From an uncultured Lachnospiraceae bacterium (lineage in GTDB: Bacteria > Bacillota > Clostridia > Lachnospirales > Lachnospiraceae), in assembly GCA_902798585.1 (NCBI GenBank), contig CADBXF010000001.1, positions 113,658 through 177,657 of the forward strand: a DNA stretch of 64,000 bases. The letters are read 5' to 3'. Below, one piece after another: positions 44,262 to 54,156 of this stretch (its first letter is position 1; each line of letters opens with the position of its first letter). Both the position numbers and the translations under genes were made by a program. Below the pieces are notes generated by a model. The model saw only the letters and a program-made list of their open reading frames with translations, was not told the origin of the DNA and made no database searches.

Positions 44262-45170
44262 CAGATATTTTTCCGTCTCCTGAATATACAGTTTTCCCAT
44301 TTTGCTGAGGATCTGATTCTTCCTCACGATATAGCCGATCTCGATGATTTCCGCGGGAGCTCCGTTCTCCGCCTTCAACGGTATCGTGACAAAATCCGAG
44401 CCGTTCAGCTCCTCGCATATGATTCCGGAGCAGACGGTATATCCGTTCAACCCAACCATGAGGTTGAGCATGGTCGCCCGGTCCGTGGCTTTGATGGTGC
44501 GCGGATAACCGTTGGTGTTGAGAATTTCCTCAGCGAAGTAAAAGGATGCATTTCCCCCTTGCTCGAACAGCAGACACGGATAGTCGTAAAGCTGTTCCGT
44601 GCAAACGGAGCGCTCCCCCGCCAGGGGATGGTTTTTCCAGAGATACACATACGACTTGCACTCAATCAGCTTGTGAAACTCCAGATTGTTGGTCCGTAGG
44701 AGCTTCCGGATTGCATTCCGGTTGAAATCGCTGAGATACAGAATTCCGATTTCGCTTCGAAGAGTTGCAACATCTTCGATGACCTCCGTAGTCCGGGTCT
44801 CCCGCACGGCAAATTCGTACTCCACCGTGTTAAACTGCTTAACCATCTCGACAAACGCTTTAACAGCAAAGGAGTAGTGTTGTGCGGAAACCCCGAATTT
44901 CTTCTTGCGCTCCTTCGTCCCTCCGTATTGTTCCAAAAGTGTTTCGTAATGGCTGTGTACCTGTCTGGCATACGCCATAAATTCCGCACCGTCATTGGTT
45001 AAGGACACGCCTCTTCCGCTTCTGTGAAAGATTACAATGCCGAGCTCACTCTCCAGGGAGCGTATGGATTCACTGAGAGACGGCTGTGAAACATAGAGTA
45101 GCTCCGCGGCCTTGTTGAGTGATCCCGTCTCCGATATCACAATTGCATAGTGTAATTGTTGTATTGTCAA
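44250..45170 (-). CDS. LysR-family transcriptional regulator
   Basis: The product of about 306 residues has an N-terminal winged helix-turn-helix (TIQQLHYAIVISETGSLNKAAELLYVSQPSLS) and a C-terminal effector domain. I favour the TTG at 45170, which gives the standard LysR N-terminus and has GGGGGG at proper spacing; a GTG at 45179 has none. It lies 37 bases downstream of metK and directly upstream of the T-N11-A box and importer promoter, so it probably activates the importer operon. LysR proteins of sulfur metabolism (CysB, CysL) often sense O-acetylserine or related compounds; the ligand here is unknown. Confidence 0.92.
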   Translation of the reverse strand: MTIQQLHYAIVISETGSLNKAAELLYVSQPSLSESIRSLESELGIVIFHRSGRGVSLTNDGAEFMAYARQVHSHYETLLEQYGGTKERKKKFGVSAQHYSFAVKAFVEMVKQFNTVEYEFAVRETRTTEVIEDVATLRSEIGILYLSDFNRNAIRKLLRTNNLEFHKLIECKSYVYLWKNHPLAGERSVCTEQLYDYPCLLFEQGGNASFYFAEEILNTNGYPRTIKATDRATMLNLMVGLNGYTVCSGIICEELNGSDFVTIPLKAENGAPAEIIEIGYIVRKNQILSKMGKLYIQETEKYLNAL

Positions 45171-45207
45171 AGGAATCACCCCCCTTCGCCTATGGTTTCC
45201 GCCGTCG

Positions 45208-46407
45208 TTACACCGCGCTTTGTCTGGTCAAAGCTTCAACCTTCGCCGACAGCGCCTCCGCAATGTCGGTTTTCTCCCACGTAAAATCCGCATCGTCCCG
45301 ACCGAAATGCCCGGACGAAGCAGTCTTGGCGTAGATCGGACGGCGGAGACGGAAATCCCGGATAATCGCGCCGGGGCGGAAATCAACCAATTCCGATATC
45401 GCCTTTTCCAAAACCTCATCCGATACCTTGCCCGTACCGTAGGTGTTCACGTTCACCGAAACCGGTCTCGCAACGCCGATGGCATAGGCAATCTGAATCT
45501 CTGCCTTTCCGGCGAGCCCGGCCGCAACGATATTTTTCGCGGCATAACGCGCAGCATACGCGGCGCTGCGGTCGACCTTCGTCGGATCCTTCCCGGAAAA
45601 TGCCCCGCCCCCGTGTCTGGCTGCCCCGCCGTACGTATCGACGATTATTTTCCGCCCGGTGAGACCGCTGTCGCCGACCGGACCGCCGATTACAAATCTT
45701 CCGGTGGGATTGACCAGAATTCCGGCGTCATCCGGCACCCATTTTTCCGGAATAACCGGCCGTATCACCTCGCGAATGATATCCGCCCGGAGCGTTTTCG
45801 CGGAAACATCGGGATCATGCTGGGCGGAAACAATAATCGTGTTGACTCCCACCGGAGTGTCATCCTCATACTGCACCGACACCTGGGTCTTTCCGTCCGG
45901 ACGCAGATACGGAAGTGTCCCGTTCTCCCGCACTTCCGTAAGACGGCGGGACAGGCGATGCGCAAGGGAAATGGGAAGCGGCATCAGCTCCGGCGTTTCC
46001 CCCGAGGCAAAGCCGAACACCATGCCCTGATCGCCGGCACCGGTCTCCGGCGGAACATCGGATTCCCTGGTCTCCAACGCGCTGTCCACACCTCTGGCGA
46101 TGTCCGGCGACTGCCGGTCCAGGAGCACGATTATCTCTGCTGTATCTGCGGAGAATCCGAGTTCTTCCCGGTAGTAGCCGATTCCGCGAATCGCCTGCCG
46201 AACAGCGCTCTCCACATCAATCACCGCCTCGGAGGACACTTCGCCTGCGAGAATTACCGTGTTGTTCTTCACCACAGTCTCCACGGCGACGCGGGCCTTC
46301 GAATCCTCCCTGAGGTATGCGTCCAGGATAGTGTCGGAAATGATATCGCTTACCTTGTCGGGATGCCCCTTCGTCACCGACTCCGATGAAAATACATATC
46401 GACTCAT
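45208..46407 (-). CDS. metK: S-adenosylmethionine synthetase
   Basis: The 399-residue product makes SAM from methionine and ATP. Family motifs are visible: VTKGHPDK near the N-terminus, [12 protein letters not shown], and the P-loop-like [16 protein letters not shown]. The start overlaps the stop of the methyltransferase gene by four bases (ATGA). No SAM riboswitch is seen upstream. Control may come from the Cys-rich leader in front of the two-gene unit. Confidence 0.97.
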   Translation of the reverse strand: MSRYVFSSESVTKGHPDKVSDIISDTILDAYLREDSKARVAVETVVKNNTVILAGEVSSEAVIDVESAVRQAIRGIGYYREELGFSADTAEIIVLLDRQSPDIARGVDSALETRESDVPPETGAGDQGMVFGFASGETPELMPLPISLAHRLSRRLTEVRENGTLPYLRPDGKTQVSVQYEDDTPVGVNTIIVSAQHDPDVSAKTLRADIIREVIRPVIPEKWVPDDAGILVNPTGRFVIGGPVGDSGLTGRKIIVDTYGGAARHGGGAFSGKDPTKVDRSAAYAARYAAKNIVAAGLAGKAEIQIAYAIGVARPVSVNVNTYGTGKVSDEVLEKAISELVDFRPGAIIRDFRLRRPIYAKTASSGHFGRDDADFTWEKTDIAEALSAKVEALTRQSAV

Positions 46408-47318
46408 ACTGCTTCTCCTCTCTTCTCTGCCAGAATAAAATGAATGTTTTCGAACGCCGTCTGCTCCTCGTATCGTTTCTCGAAATAATTCTTCTGTATC
46501 GTTTTGGGTGTCTCATGCTTATTGATAGCAAACCCGTGTCTCTCCAGCACTTCCCGGATCTCTTCGATTGTGAATCCGTGGAGCATCGGTTCCCCGAGTT
46601 TTGCGGTTATCTGCGCCAGCCGAACCACTCTCTCATTTGTTTTTTCAGCAAATGTCGTCTCGTCCGGAAAGTCAAACACGACACGGCTTCCATTTGCCGC
46701 AATCCGGCTGATCTTGCCGATTGTCTGCCCAAAAACCGGAAGCGTCAGATAGTATGTCACTCCGAGGATTGCGAAAAATGCCGGGATTTTCCGGTCAAAC
46801 CCGGCTTCTTCGAGTTTCTCAATCATATCGTCCACATCGAAATCCACCGGAACATAGCGGACATTTTCCGGAACAATCCACTCCAACTGCGAAACCCGCC
46901 CCATTTTATACCGCTGCGTGTCGGGATGGTCCACTTCGAAGATCCGGATGTCGGGGTTTTCATTGCGGAAGGCAAAGGTATCCATTCCGGCGCCGCAGAT
47001 TACATACTGACACACGCCGTTTTCCTCCGCAAAATGCTGCAGCGCCTTCTCTGCAAAGGCGATTCGCGACAACGGAATCGGGATGATATACCGGCTCAAT
47101 GTGGGGTAGACGGAACCCCTACAAAAAGTTCTGTTGGCGTCGTGTAGGGACAGGTCGAAATCGTTTTCAATCAGCTGTCCGATTTCATCGTATTCCTCCT
47201 TGCCCATGATGTCGTACGCCAGGTAATCGTCGAAGATTTTCTTTCTTTCAAAATTGGAGTGGTATGCTCTTGCGAAGGAGCAAAGCTTTGCCGTAATACT
47301 TTCTCTTGTGTCGATCAT
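46404..47318 (-). CDS. LCM/PPM-family SAM-dependent methyltransferase
   Basis: The 304-residue product contains the SAM-binding motif [14 protein letters not shown] followed by [15 protein letters not shown], the pattern of the leucine carboxyl methyltransferase-like (PF04072) family. The substrate is unknown. Direct coupling to metK suggests that both are expressed together, supplying and using SAM. The ATG at 47318 is chosen (GAGG upstream). It starts 37 bases after the T-run of the leader terminator. Confidence 0.9.
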   Translation of the reverse strand: MIDTRESITAKLCSFARAYHSNFERKKIFDDYLAYDIMGKEEYDEIGQLIENDFDLSLHDANRTFCRGSVYPTLSRYIIPIPLSRIAFAEKALQHFAEENGVCQYVICGAGMDTFAFRNENPDIRIFEVDHPDTQRYKMGRVSQLEWIVPENVRYVPVDFDVDDMIEKLEEAGFDRKIPAFFAILGVTYYLTLPVFGQTIGKISRIAANGSRVVFDFPDETTFAEKTNERVVRLAQITAKLGEPMLHGFTIEEIREVLERHGFAINKHETPKTIQKNYFEKRYEEQTAFENIHFILAEKRGEAV

Positions 47319-47354
47319 AATAACCTCGCTGTTGATCAATGTTTCGTTTGCATG

Positions 47355-47408
47355 AAAAACCGCCTGATTTCCCGGCATCCGTTCGCGGAAGTCTGTGAAA
47401 TCAGGCGG
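47355..47408 (-). terminator. Leader terminator downstream of Cys-rich frame 3
   Basis: A perfect 12-bp stem (plus 47360-47371 with 47397-47408) is followed on the minus strand by five T residues (plus 47355-47359). Its 5' arm, CCGCCTGA, can instead pair with TCAGGCGG inside the small frame (plus 47452-47459). Confidence 0.93.
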
Positions 47409-47432
47409 AGTCGCGTGTTTAATTCTGTCCGC

Positions 47433-47579
47433 CTACCGACGGAAGACATTGCCGCCTGAACAACATCGACAACATTGACGACAATCGATTCCGGGCACGA
47501 TAAAAGCGGCGACATAGGTTTTCACTGATTCGTCCTTCGCGAAAGCGTCCATTGCATCATTTCGAGTGGTATTCCGCAT
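47433..47579 (-). CDS. Cys-rich 48-residue leader peptide 3
   Basis: An ATG at 47579 follows GAGGAG. The frame encodes a peptide with a dense cluster at residues 33-40, CRQCCRCC (five Cys codons in eight). TCA-GGC-GG directly after the last Cys codon is complementary to the 5' arm of the terminator that follows. It lies between cysK (26 bases upstream) and the methyltransferase-metK pair. The layout fits ribosome-stalling control by Cys-tRNA: stalling at the first Cys codon would leave the antiterminator arm free. Confidence 0.78.
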   Translation of the reverse strand: MRNTTRNDAMDAFAKDESVKTYVAAFIVPGIDCRQCCRCCSGGNVFRR

Positions 47580-47605
47580 CGTCAATCTCCTCACAGGTTT
47601 ACGTA

Positions 47606-48535
47606 TCAATCAGAAAACATCGGTGTGGATAGATATCTTTCGCCAGTGTCCGGAAGGAGCGCCACAATCAGTTTCCCCTTATTTTCAGGCCTCTTTGCAA
47701 GGACTGTCGCCGCATAAACCGCGGCGCCGGAGGAAATGCCCACCAGCAGTCCTTCCCGCTTGGCAAGAATTCTTCCGGTCTCGAAGGCATCTTCGTTCTG
47801 TACCGCAATCACCTCATCGTAGATTGCAGTATTCAGTGTGACAGGCACAAAACCCGCTCCGATTCCCTGAATCTTGTGCGGTCCGGATTTCCCTTCCGAG
47901 AGAACAGGAGATCCTGCCGGCTCTACGGCTACAATCTTTACATTGGGATTCCGGCTCTTTAGGTACTCCCCGACACCGGACACGGTACCGCCGGTACCGA
48001 CGCCCGCAACAAAGATATCTACTTTCCCGTCGGTGTCCTCCCAGATCTCAGGTCCGGTGGTGTTGCGATGCGCGGCAGGATTTGCCGAGTTGGTAAATTG
48101 GCTCGGAATAAAGCTGTGCGGCGTAACCGCTGCCAGCTCCTGCGCCTTTGCGATCGCCCCCTTCATTCCCTTCGCACCTTCTGTCAGCACCAGTTCCGCA
48201 CCGTATGCCTTCAGCAGATTCCTGCGCTCGATGCTCATCGTCTCCGGCATGGTCAGAATGATCCGGTATCCGCGGGAAGCAGCCACCGCAGCAAGCCCGA
48301 TTCCGGTGTTTCCGCTGGTTGGCTCGATAATCACCGAATCCGATTTCAAAATCCCTTTGGCCTCCGCCTCATCAATCATTGCCTTTGCGATTCTGTCCTT
48401 GACACTTCCCGCCGGATTATAGTATTCCAGCTTTGCATACACGGTAGCTCCGAGTTTGTTATCGGCATTGTAATTGGTGAGTCGCAGAAGCGGCGTTCCT
48501 CCGATCAGATCGGTGATTTTGTCAAATGTTCTCAT
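47606..48535 (-). CDS. cysK: Cysteine synthase (O-acetylserine sulfhydrylase)
   Basis: The 309-residue product makes cysteine from O-acetylserine and sulfide. PLP binds at K46 in NPAGSVKDR; the [11 protein letters not shown] loop and [10 protein letters not shown] phosphate loop are present, and [12 protein letters not shown] is the CysK type of the region that differs in cystathionine beta-synthases. GGAAGGAGT precedes the ATG. It follows the AhpD-like gene by 42 bases. Confidence 0.95.
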   Translation of the reverse strand: MRTFDKITDLIGGTPLLRLTNYNADNKLGATVYAKLEYYNPAGSVKDRIAKAMIDEAEAKGILKSDSVIIEPTSGNTGIGLAAVAASRGYRIILTMPETMSIERRNLLKAYGAELVLTEGAKGMKGAIAKAQELAAVTPHSFIPSQFTNSANPAAHRNTTGPEIWEDTDGKVDIFVAGVGTGGTVSGVGEYLKSRNPNVKIVAVEPAGSPVLSEGKSGPHKIQGIGAGFVPVTLNTAIYDEVIAVQNEDAFETGRILAKREGLLVGISSGAAVYAATVLAKRPENKGKLIVALLPDTGERYLSTPMFSD

Positions 48536-48577
48536 GGTGACTCCTTCCTGAAATGATGTCGTTACGGTTCTGCTGTC

Positions 48578-49132
48578 TTACTTGATGTTCTCTCTCCAGG
48601 TTGCCGGCTTGAACTCGTGCAGGATCGGCAGGAGCCTCTGGTCGACATCAATCTTCAGCACGGAGTTGAAGTTGTTGGTCGCAATCATCTGGCCTGCGAA
48701 GCCGACGATGACAACGATCTCCTTATCCGAAAAATACTTCCGAAGCCCATCGAAGATCTCGTCCGAAACATCCGTAGGGTTCTTTACGATAGACTGTGCC
48801 AAAGCGACAAGTACCTGCTCGCGATCATCGTACACAAGGTTGTGCGGGTCGAGGCCGAGGCCCTTTACATCGCTGATGAAGAACAGCGAGCACAGCTGGC
48901 AGGAATTCGTGGTGGAGATTGCGTGTGCGTAGAGGATTGCGTCCTTCTCGCCGATGACCTCCACAAGGCGGTTCCAGGATGTGTACCAGCCCATGTATGC
49001 GTCGTAGGTTGCCGCATCGTTCAAAAGCCCCTTCTTCATGTTCGTGACGGCGTTTCTGCCCGCCAGCTCGTCGTAGCGCTCCTTCTCGGCGCCGGTTACC
49101 TCATTTTGCTCTGTCAGATGAATTCGTGCCAT
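48578..49132 (-). CDS. Carboxymuconolactone decarboxylase/AhpD-like protein
   Basis: The 184-residue helical product has a CxxC pair (C78, C81 in NSCQLCSLF) in the position used by AhpD-type alkylhydroperoxidases, but the usual histidine after the second cysteine is missing. It may act as a thiol-dependent redox protein. It sits between an iron alcohol dehydrogenase and cysK in the methionine/cysteine operon. AAAAGGAG precedes the ATG. Confidence 0.82.
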   Translation of the reverse strand: MARIHLTEQNEVTGAEKERYDELAGRNAVTNMKKGLLNDAATYDAYMGWYTSWNRLVEVIGEKDAILYAHAISTTNSCQLCSLFFISDVKGLGLDPHNLVYDDREQVLVALAQSIVKNPTDVSDEIFDGLRKYFSDKEIVVIVGFAGQMIATNNFNSVLKIDVDQRLLPILHEFKPATWRENIK

Positions 49133-49226
49133 CTCTTTATTCTCCTTTTCGTCTCAGTCTTATTCTTCTCCGGCGCTGCCGGAGGATTTTCCCTCCCCGG
49201 CGCTACCGGTGTTTTTCCGGTCGCTG

Positions 49227-50387
49227 TCACAGCGCCAGCTTCAATATTTCCTCAATGGCCTCCGCCGTGAGCGGAAGATAGTGTCCCACCGGGCCGTTTC
49301 TCGTGGCCCGCTTCGCCATCACGGCAAAGTCCTTATCGCCGATGCCTAACTCCGTAAGCGTCGTCCGAAGCGACAGCTTCCGGAAGAACTTTGTCAGCTC
49401 CTCCGCCAGGAAATAAGCGCGTGCCTTCTCGTCGTAAAGGAAAGTGTCCGCACCATACACGCGGGTCGCAAGCAGCGCCGCTCTCCAGGGCTTCCGCTCC
49501 GCAATGTACTTCGTCCAGGCCGGAAACACCACCGCCATACCCTCGCCGTGCGTGATATTGTACTGCGCGGAGAGCTCGTGCTCGATCCGGTGCGATCCCC
49601 AGTCGGCGCTTCTGCCGGCGTCCAGGAAGTTGTTGTGCGCCACGCTGGCAAGCCACTGCAGCTCGCCGCGGGCATTGATGTCCGCGGGGTTGGCTATCAG
49701 CCTCTCCCCGTTTACCAAAAGCGCGCGAATCGCGCCCTCAATCAAAAAGTCGGTGGTGTCCGAGTGAAGCTCGTCCGAAAAATACCGCTCCAGCAGATGC
49801 GCGTACACATCGGCGATTCCCACCGCCGTCTGGTACGCCGGAAGCCCTGCCGTGTAACGGGGGTTCATGACGGCAAATTTCGGAATGATGCGGTCGTCCT
49901 CAAAGCCGAGCTTCCATTCGCCGTTTGAGAGAATGGCTGCATTGGATGTCTCCGAGCCGGACGAAGCCGTTGTCGCGATGACGCCGATCGGCAGCACCCG
50001 CTCGGGGGATACGCCCTTTTCGAAGAAGTCCCAGACATCGCCCTTGTACGGGATACCGATTGCCACTGCCTTCGCAGTGTCGATGGAGCTTCCGCCGCCC
50101 ACGGCAAGCACGAAATCCACACGGTCCCGTCTTCCCTGTGCGACCAACTTCCGAACCAAATCAATGCTTGGATTGGGAACCACCTCTCCGCTCTCGGAAA
50201 ATGCGATTCCGAGCTCCTCCACGGCGTCCAGCACGGCCCCGTAGATCCCCAGGTCCTTGATGAATTCGCCGCTGTATACCAACAAAAGCGATGTCGCTTT
50301 TTGCTCCCGGAGAAGGTCGGCGAGTTTCCGCTCGCTCCCCTCCCCGAAAACAATCTTGGCGGGATTGTAATATGTAAAACCTATCAT
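49227..50387 (-). CDS. Iron-containing alcohol dehydrogenase (BDH-like)
   Basis: The 386-residue product has the NAD(P) loop AVGGGSSIDTAKA and the metal ligands in GIADVYAHLLERYF, DWGSHRIEHELS and NITHGEGMAVVFP, typical of group III iron dehydrogenases like the butanol dehydrogenases. It reduces an aldehyde or ketone. Its presence in a sulfur amino acid operon is unusual; an aldehyde derived from methionine or a thiol breakdown product is one possibility, which is inference. Confidence 0.93.
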   Translation of the reverse strand: MIGFTYYNPAKIVFGEGSERKLADLLREQKATSLLLVYSGEFIKDLGIYGAVLDAVEELGIAFSESGEVVPNPSIDLVRKLVAQGRRDRVDFVLAVGGGSSIDTAKAVAIGIPYKGDVWDFFEKGVSPERVLPIGVIATTASSGSETSNAAILSNGEWKLGFEDDRIIPKFAVMNPRYTAGLPAYQTAVGIADVYAHLLERYFSDELHSDTTDFLIEGAIRALLVNGERLIANPADINARGELQWLASVAHNNFLDAGRSADWGSHRIEHELSAQYNITHGEGMAVVFPAWTKYIAERKPWRAALLATRVYGADTFLYDEKARAYFLAEELTKFFRKLSLRTTLTELGIGDKDFAVMAKRATRNGPVGHYLPLTAEAIEEILKLAL

Positions 50388-50470
50388 ATGATGCCTTCCT
50401 TTTCTCTGTGCAAAGTCCGACGGACAACCCCACCGGTTGTATTTTCCAAAGGTCTCTTTTCTTTCTGTTT

Positions 50471-51286
50471 TTACTTAAGCGGTACGACAGCGCCGTCGTA
50501 TTTGCCCTCGATGAACTTCTTTACATCCTCGCTCTGCAGAACCTCGACCAGCACCTTGAGTGCCTCGCTGTCCTTCTTCGAAGGAACCGTTGCGATGATG
50601 TTGCCGTAGGTCTGTGCCGCAAGACCGTCATTTGCCTCTACCGCGAGCGCCTGGCTTACATGGAGGCCGCCCTCGATTGCATAGTTACCGTTGATGACTG
50701 CCGCATCCACATCGGGAAGCGCTGCCACAAGCTGCTCCGGTGCAAGCTCCTTAAACTTGATATTCTTCGGGTTGGTCGCGATGTCCGCAATCGTTGCGGT
50801 GATGCCGGCGCCGTCCTTTAAGGTGATGATTCCCTCCTGCGCAAGCAGAAGAAGCGCTCTCGCCTCGTTGGTTACATTGTTGGGAACCGCAATCGTTGCG
50901 CCGTCCGGAAGATCGGCAAGATTTTTCGTGCGTCCCGCATAGATTCCGAAGGGCTCGTAATGGATTGCGCCGATGGAGACAAGGTCGCTCTTGTTTTCCT
51001 TGTTAAACTGCTCCAAATACGGAACATGCTGGAAGTAGTTTGCATCGAGGGAGCCCTCAATCACGCCGGTGTTCGGAGTAATGGAGTCCTCCAGCTTTAC
51101 GATTTCAAGGGTGTAGCCCTTCTCCTTGAGGATAGGCTTTACATACTCGAGGATCTCTGCGTGAGGCACAATGTTTGCGCCGACCTTGATGGTCTTGCCG
51201 TCATTTTCCTTCTTGTCGCTGCCGCAGGCCGTAAGCGCCAGGGCAAAAATCAATGTGAGTACAGCAATAATAAACTTTCTTTTCAT
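50471..51286 (-). CDS. metQ: Methionine ABC importer substrate-binding lipoprotein
   Basis: The 271-residue product has a lipobox (LALTACG) and the NlpA/MetQ fold: KVGANIVPHAEILEYVKPILKEKG, LDANYFQHVPYL, and AIVNGNYA-like AVINGNYAIEGG. It captures methionine outside the membrane and delivers it to MetNI. The ATG at 51286 has AGGAG upstream; the frame runs further upstream without signals. Confidence 0.95.
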   Translation of the reverse strand: MKRKFIIAVLTLIFALALTACGSDKKENDGKTIKVGANIVPHAEILEYVKPILKEKGYTLEIVKLEDSITPNTGVIEGSLDANYFQHVPYLEQFNKENKSDLVSIGAIHYEPFGIYAGRTKNLADLPDGATIAVPNNVTNEARALLLLAQEGIITLKDGAGITATIADIATNPKNIKFKELAPEQLVAALPDVDAAVINGNYAIEGGLHVSQALAVEANDGLAAQTYGNIIATVPSKKDSEALKVLVEVLQSEDVKKFIEGKYDGAVVPLK

Positions 51287-51401
51287 TTCGTTATTCTCCT
51301 TTGTCTGTTGGGGTTTATTTTTTGTTTTACTGTTTCGGTTTTCACCGTGTATTGATAAACGGGATCCTCCGCATTCCGGATTTGCGGCGGATTCGGGTTT
51401 A

Positions 51402-52055
51402 TTAGGATTTGCGGCGGAGTTTGGCAAGAAGTCCGCCCGTCTGCTGGATTGCCATAACCATGACCACAAGGAGGATTACGGTTGTCCAGAGCACATCCTT
51501 CTGGTAGCGGTAGTAGCCGTACTGCAGGGCGATTGCCCCGAGTCCGCCGCCGCCGATGACGCCGGCCATGGCCGAATAGCCGAGCACGGTCGCCACATTG
51601 ATGGCCGCTCCCTGCAGAAGCGACGGCGCCGCCTCCGGCAGGATGAAATGTAAAATGATATGCAGGGGGGACGCTCCCATGGAGGTTGCAGCCTCAATAA
51701 TTCCGGGCTGTACTTCGCAAAGCGAAGCCTCCGCCATCCGTGCCACAATGGGAATGGCTCCCACGGTAAGCGGCACAATCGCCGCCGTCGTTCCGATGGA
51801 GGAACCGGTCACCCATCGTGTGAACGGAATCAACAACACCAGCAGGATGAGAAACGGCAGTGACCGCATGAGATCCACGATCACCCCGATTAACAGGTTA
51901 ATCGGCCTGTTGGCGAGCAGCCTTCCTCTGTCCGTTGCATATAAAATCGCGCCGAGCGGAAGTCCGATGATGTATGCGTACAGCGATGCGTACGCGGTCA
52001 TTTTAAGCGTCTCCCAGACTCCGTTTTTGATGGCTTCCACAATATAATCGCTCAT
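51402..52055 (-). CDS. metI: Methionine ABC importer permease
   Basis: The 217-residue product has five membrane segments and the permease loop EAATSMGASPLHIILHFILPEA; the C-terminal GGGGLGAIALQYGYYRYQ stretch is typical of MetI. It overlaps metN by four bases. Confidence 0.96.
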   Translation of the reverse strand: MSDYIVEAIKNGVWETLKMTAYASLYAYIIGLPLGAILYATDRGRLLANRPINLLIGVIVDLMRSLPFLILLVLLIPFTRWVTGSSIGTTAAIVPLTVGAIPIVARMAEASLCEVQPGIIEAATSMGASPLHIILHFILPEAAPSLLQGAAINVATVLGYSAMAGVIGGGGLGAIALQYGYYRYQKDVLWTTVILLVVMVMAIQQTGGLLAKLRRKS

Positions 52056-53065
52056 GCTTCATCCACCTCCGATATCGACAGTCCCTTGCTCTTAAAGTAC
52101 GAGATTACAACCTCACGGTCGTCCTCATCCTTCGGAAGCTCGAGAACCATCTGACCGTACCCGACGCCTCCCACGCTCTTCGTGTTTGCGCTCAGGATAT
52201 TGACCTTTCTCCCGGTTGTTGCAACAAGGTCCGCGATGAACGGTTCCTTCGCAGAGAGCCCGTCAAATGCGATTCGAATCAGTCTGCTGTCCTTATCCGA
52301 AGGGTCGTATGGATTGCTCGGAAACACAAGTTTCTTCGCAGCCCTGCTCTTCGGCGCGCGGAAGACCTCCGTGACCTCGCCGACCTCCGCAAGGTTTCCG
52401 TCATCGATAATGGCAACCCTGTCGCAAATGCGCTCGACCACGGACATCTCATGTGTGATAATCACGATGGTCAGCTTTTGCTCCCGATTGATTTTCGCAA
52501 GCAGTTCCAGTATCTCGCCCGTAATCTTGGGGTCGAGTGCGCTTGTCGCCTCGTCGCAAAGAAGCACTTTGGGGTTCGCCGCGAGCGCCCTGGCGATTGC
52601 CACGCGCTGCCGTTGTCCGCCGGAGAGTCTTGCGGGGTATTCCTTTTCCTTGTCGGAGAGGCCTACCACCGTAAGCATTTTCCGCGCAATCTCCTTTCGC
52701 TCTCTGCGGGGCACCCCCGCGATGCGAAGCGGCTGCTCCACATTTTTAATCACGGTCCGCTGCTGCAGAAGATTGAATCCCTGGAAAATCATTGCGATTG
52801 ACCGCCGCACCTTCCGAAGCTCCCGCGCAGACAACTCCGCAAGGTTTCTTCCGAAGTATCGAACCTCGCCCGAGGTCACTTCCGTCAGGCGGTTCAGCGT
52901 GCGGACGAGCGTTGATTTTCCGGCGCCGCTCATTCCGATGATGCCGAAAACCTCGCCCTCGCGAATCGAAAAGCTCACATCGCGGAGCGCCGTGAAATCC
53001 CTGCCCTCGTTTCGGAAAATCTTCGATACATTTTGCAATTCATATACGATTGCGGGATCGCTCAT
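52052..53065 (-). CDS. metN: Methionine ABC importer ATPase
   Basis: The 337-residue product has Walker A GMSGAGKSTLV, signature LSGGQRQRVAIARAL, Walker B VLLCDEATSALD and the C-terminal NIL domain (about residues 260-337) that senses methionine and inhibits transport in MetN proteins. Twelve bases separate it from the preceding gene. Confidence 0.96.
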   Translation of the reverse strand: MSDPAIVYELQNVSKIFRNEGRDFTALRDVSFSIREGEVFGIIGMSGAGKSTLVRTLNRLTEVTSGEVRYFGRNLAELSARELRKVRRSIAMIFQGFNLLQQRTVIKNVEQPLRIAGVPRRERKEIARKMLTVVGLSDKEKEYPARLSGGQRQRVAIARALAANPKVLLCDEATSALDPKITGEILELLAKINREQKLTIVIITHEMSVVERICDRVAIIDDGNLAEVGEVTEVFRAPKSRAAKKLVFPSNPYDPSDKDSRLIRIAFDGLSAKEPFIADLVATTGRKVNILSANTKSVGGVGYGQMVLELPKDEDDREVVISYFKSKGLSISEVDEA

Positions 53066-53077
53066 AGTCCTGTCCTC

Positions 53078-53989
53078 TCAATCAAACAATCCTTTGCTTA
53101 TATATCGGTCGCCGCGGTCGGGAAATACGGTTACAATGCTGCCCCGTTCGATGCGCTCCGCCAGCTTCAACGCCGCCGCAAGCGCCGCTCCCGACGACGA
53201 ACCGGCCAGAACTCCTTCCTTCCGTGCCAGCGCCTTTACCGCGGAAAATGCCTCCGCGTCCGTAACCTTAATGACCTCGTCGACCAATGTCATGTCCATG
53301 GTTTTGGCAATGAAATCATTGCCGATGCCCTCAATGTCGTAGTCCGCATGCTCTCCTCCGCCGATTATCGAACCCACCGGATCTGCGAGCACGCCTCTCA
53401 CGGAGGACTTCTGCTCCTTCAGGTATTTTGTGATACCGCTGAAGGTTCCGCCGCTGCCGGCGCCGGCTACGAAATAATCGACATCCCCGTCGAGCTGGCG
53501 GTAAATCTCCGGTCCCGTGGTTTCGTAGTGAGCCTGCGGGTTGGCCGGGTTGTCAAACTGCTTTAAGGAGATTGCTCCGGGAATCGTCGCGATGATTCGC
53601 TCCGCCTCGCGGTCTGCCCCGAGCATTCCTTCCTCTCGCGGCGTATTGACAATCTCTGCGCCGAGCGCCCGAAGCACCTTCTGCTTTTCCTGCGAAAATT
53701 TCTCGGGAACCGTGAAGATTACACGGTATCCCTGGTTGAGCGCTGCTATCGCAATTCCGATTCCGGTATTGCCCGCAGTGGCGTCTACGATGGTGCTTCC
53801 TTCCCTGAGGAGCCCTCTCTTCTTCGCGTCGTCAATCATATACATTCCGACGCGGTCCTTCACACTGCCGGCCGGATTCATCAGCTCAAGCTTTGCGTAC
53901 AGTCTGACATTTTCCTTTGTCTCAAAATTACGAAGCCGTAAAACCGGCGTGTTTCCGATCATGCTTCGGATGTCCATATAAACATCCAT
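53078..53989 (-). CDS. mccA: Probable O-acetylserine-dependent cystathionine beta-synthase
   Basis: The 303-residue product is a fold-type II PLP enzyme with K44 in [21 protein letters not shown] and GSGGTFSG. The segment YDIEGIGNDFIAKTMD matches the cystathionine beta-synthase/MccA version rather than CysK. Together with the adjacent MccB-like lyase it would convert homocysteine to cysteine by reverse transsulfuration, as in Bacillus subtilis mccAB. A second cysteine synthase is the alternative. Confidence 0.8.
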   Translation of the reverse strand: MDVYMDIRSMIGNTPVLRLRNFETKENVRLYAKLELMNPAGSVKDRVGMYMIDDAKKRGLLREGSTIVDATAGNTGIGIAIAALNQGYRVIFTVPEKFSQEKQKVLRALGAEIVNTPREEGMLGADREAERIIATIPGAISLKQFDNPANPQAHYETTGPEIYRQLDGDVDYFVAGAGSGGTFSGITKYLKEQKSSVRGVLADPVGSIIGGGEHADYDIEGIGNDFIAKTMDMTLVDEVIKVTDAEAFSAVKALARKEGVLAGSSSGAALAAALKLAERIERGSIVTVFPDRGDRYISKGLFD

Positions 53990-53999
53990 CCATCATCAC

Positions 54000-54131
54000 C
54001 TCCATTTATGAGCGTAGCGAAATAAATCGAGGTCGGTTGCGCAAGGATTACGCAGCGCGACCGGGCAACCGCGAAAAGCGCCTCGCGGTTTTCGCGATAT
54101 CTCCATTTATGAGCGTAGCGAAATAAATCGA
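54000..54131. repeat. Two identical 31-bp direct repeats with palindromic core
   Basis: The 31-base unit at 54000-54030 recurs without change at 54101-54131. It contains the inverted pair ATTTAT/ATAAAT around GAGCGTAGCG. A second motif, TCGCGGTTTTCGCGA, also occurs twice nearby (about 54083-54098 and 54135-54149). The block fills the gap between mccB and mccA and looks like a REP-type element. Confidence 0.75.
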
Positions 54132-54156
54132 TTTTCGCGGTTTTCGCGAAAATGTC

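Noticed and set aside
47319..47605. Possible SAM riboswitch upstream of the methyltransferase-metK unit
   Set aside because: I found none of the conserved SAM-I or SAM-II core elements. The region is explained by the Cys-rich frame and the 12-bp terminator.
54000..54131. Attachment sites of an integrated element
   Set aside because: Only about 70 bases separate the two repeats; there is no integrase and no tRNA gene nearby.
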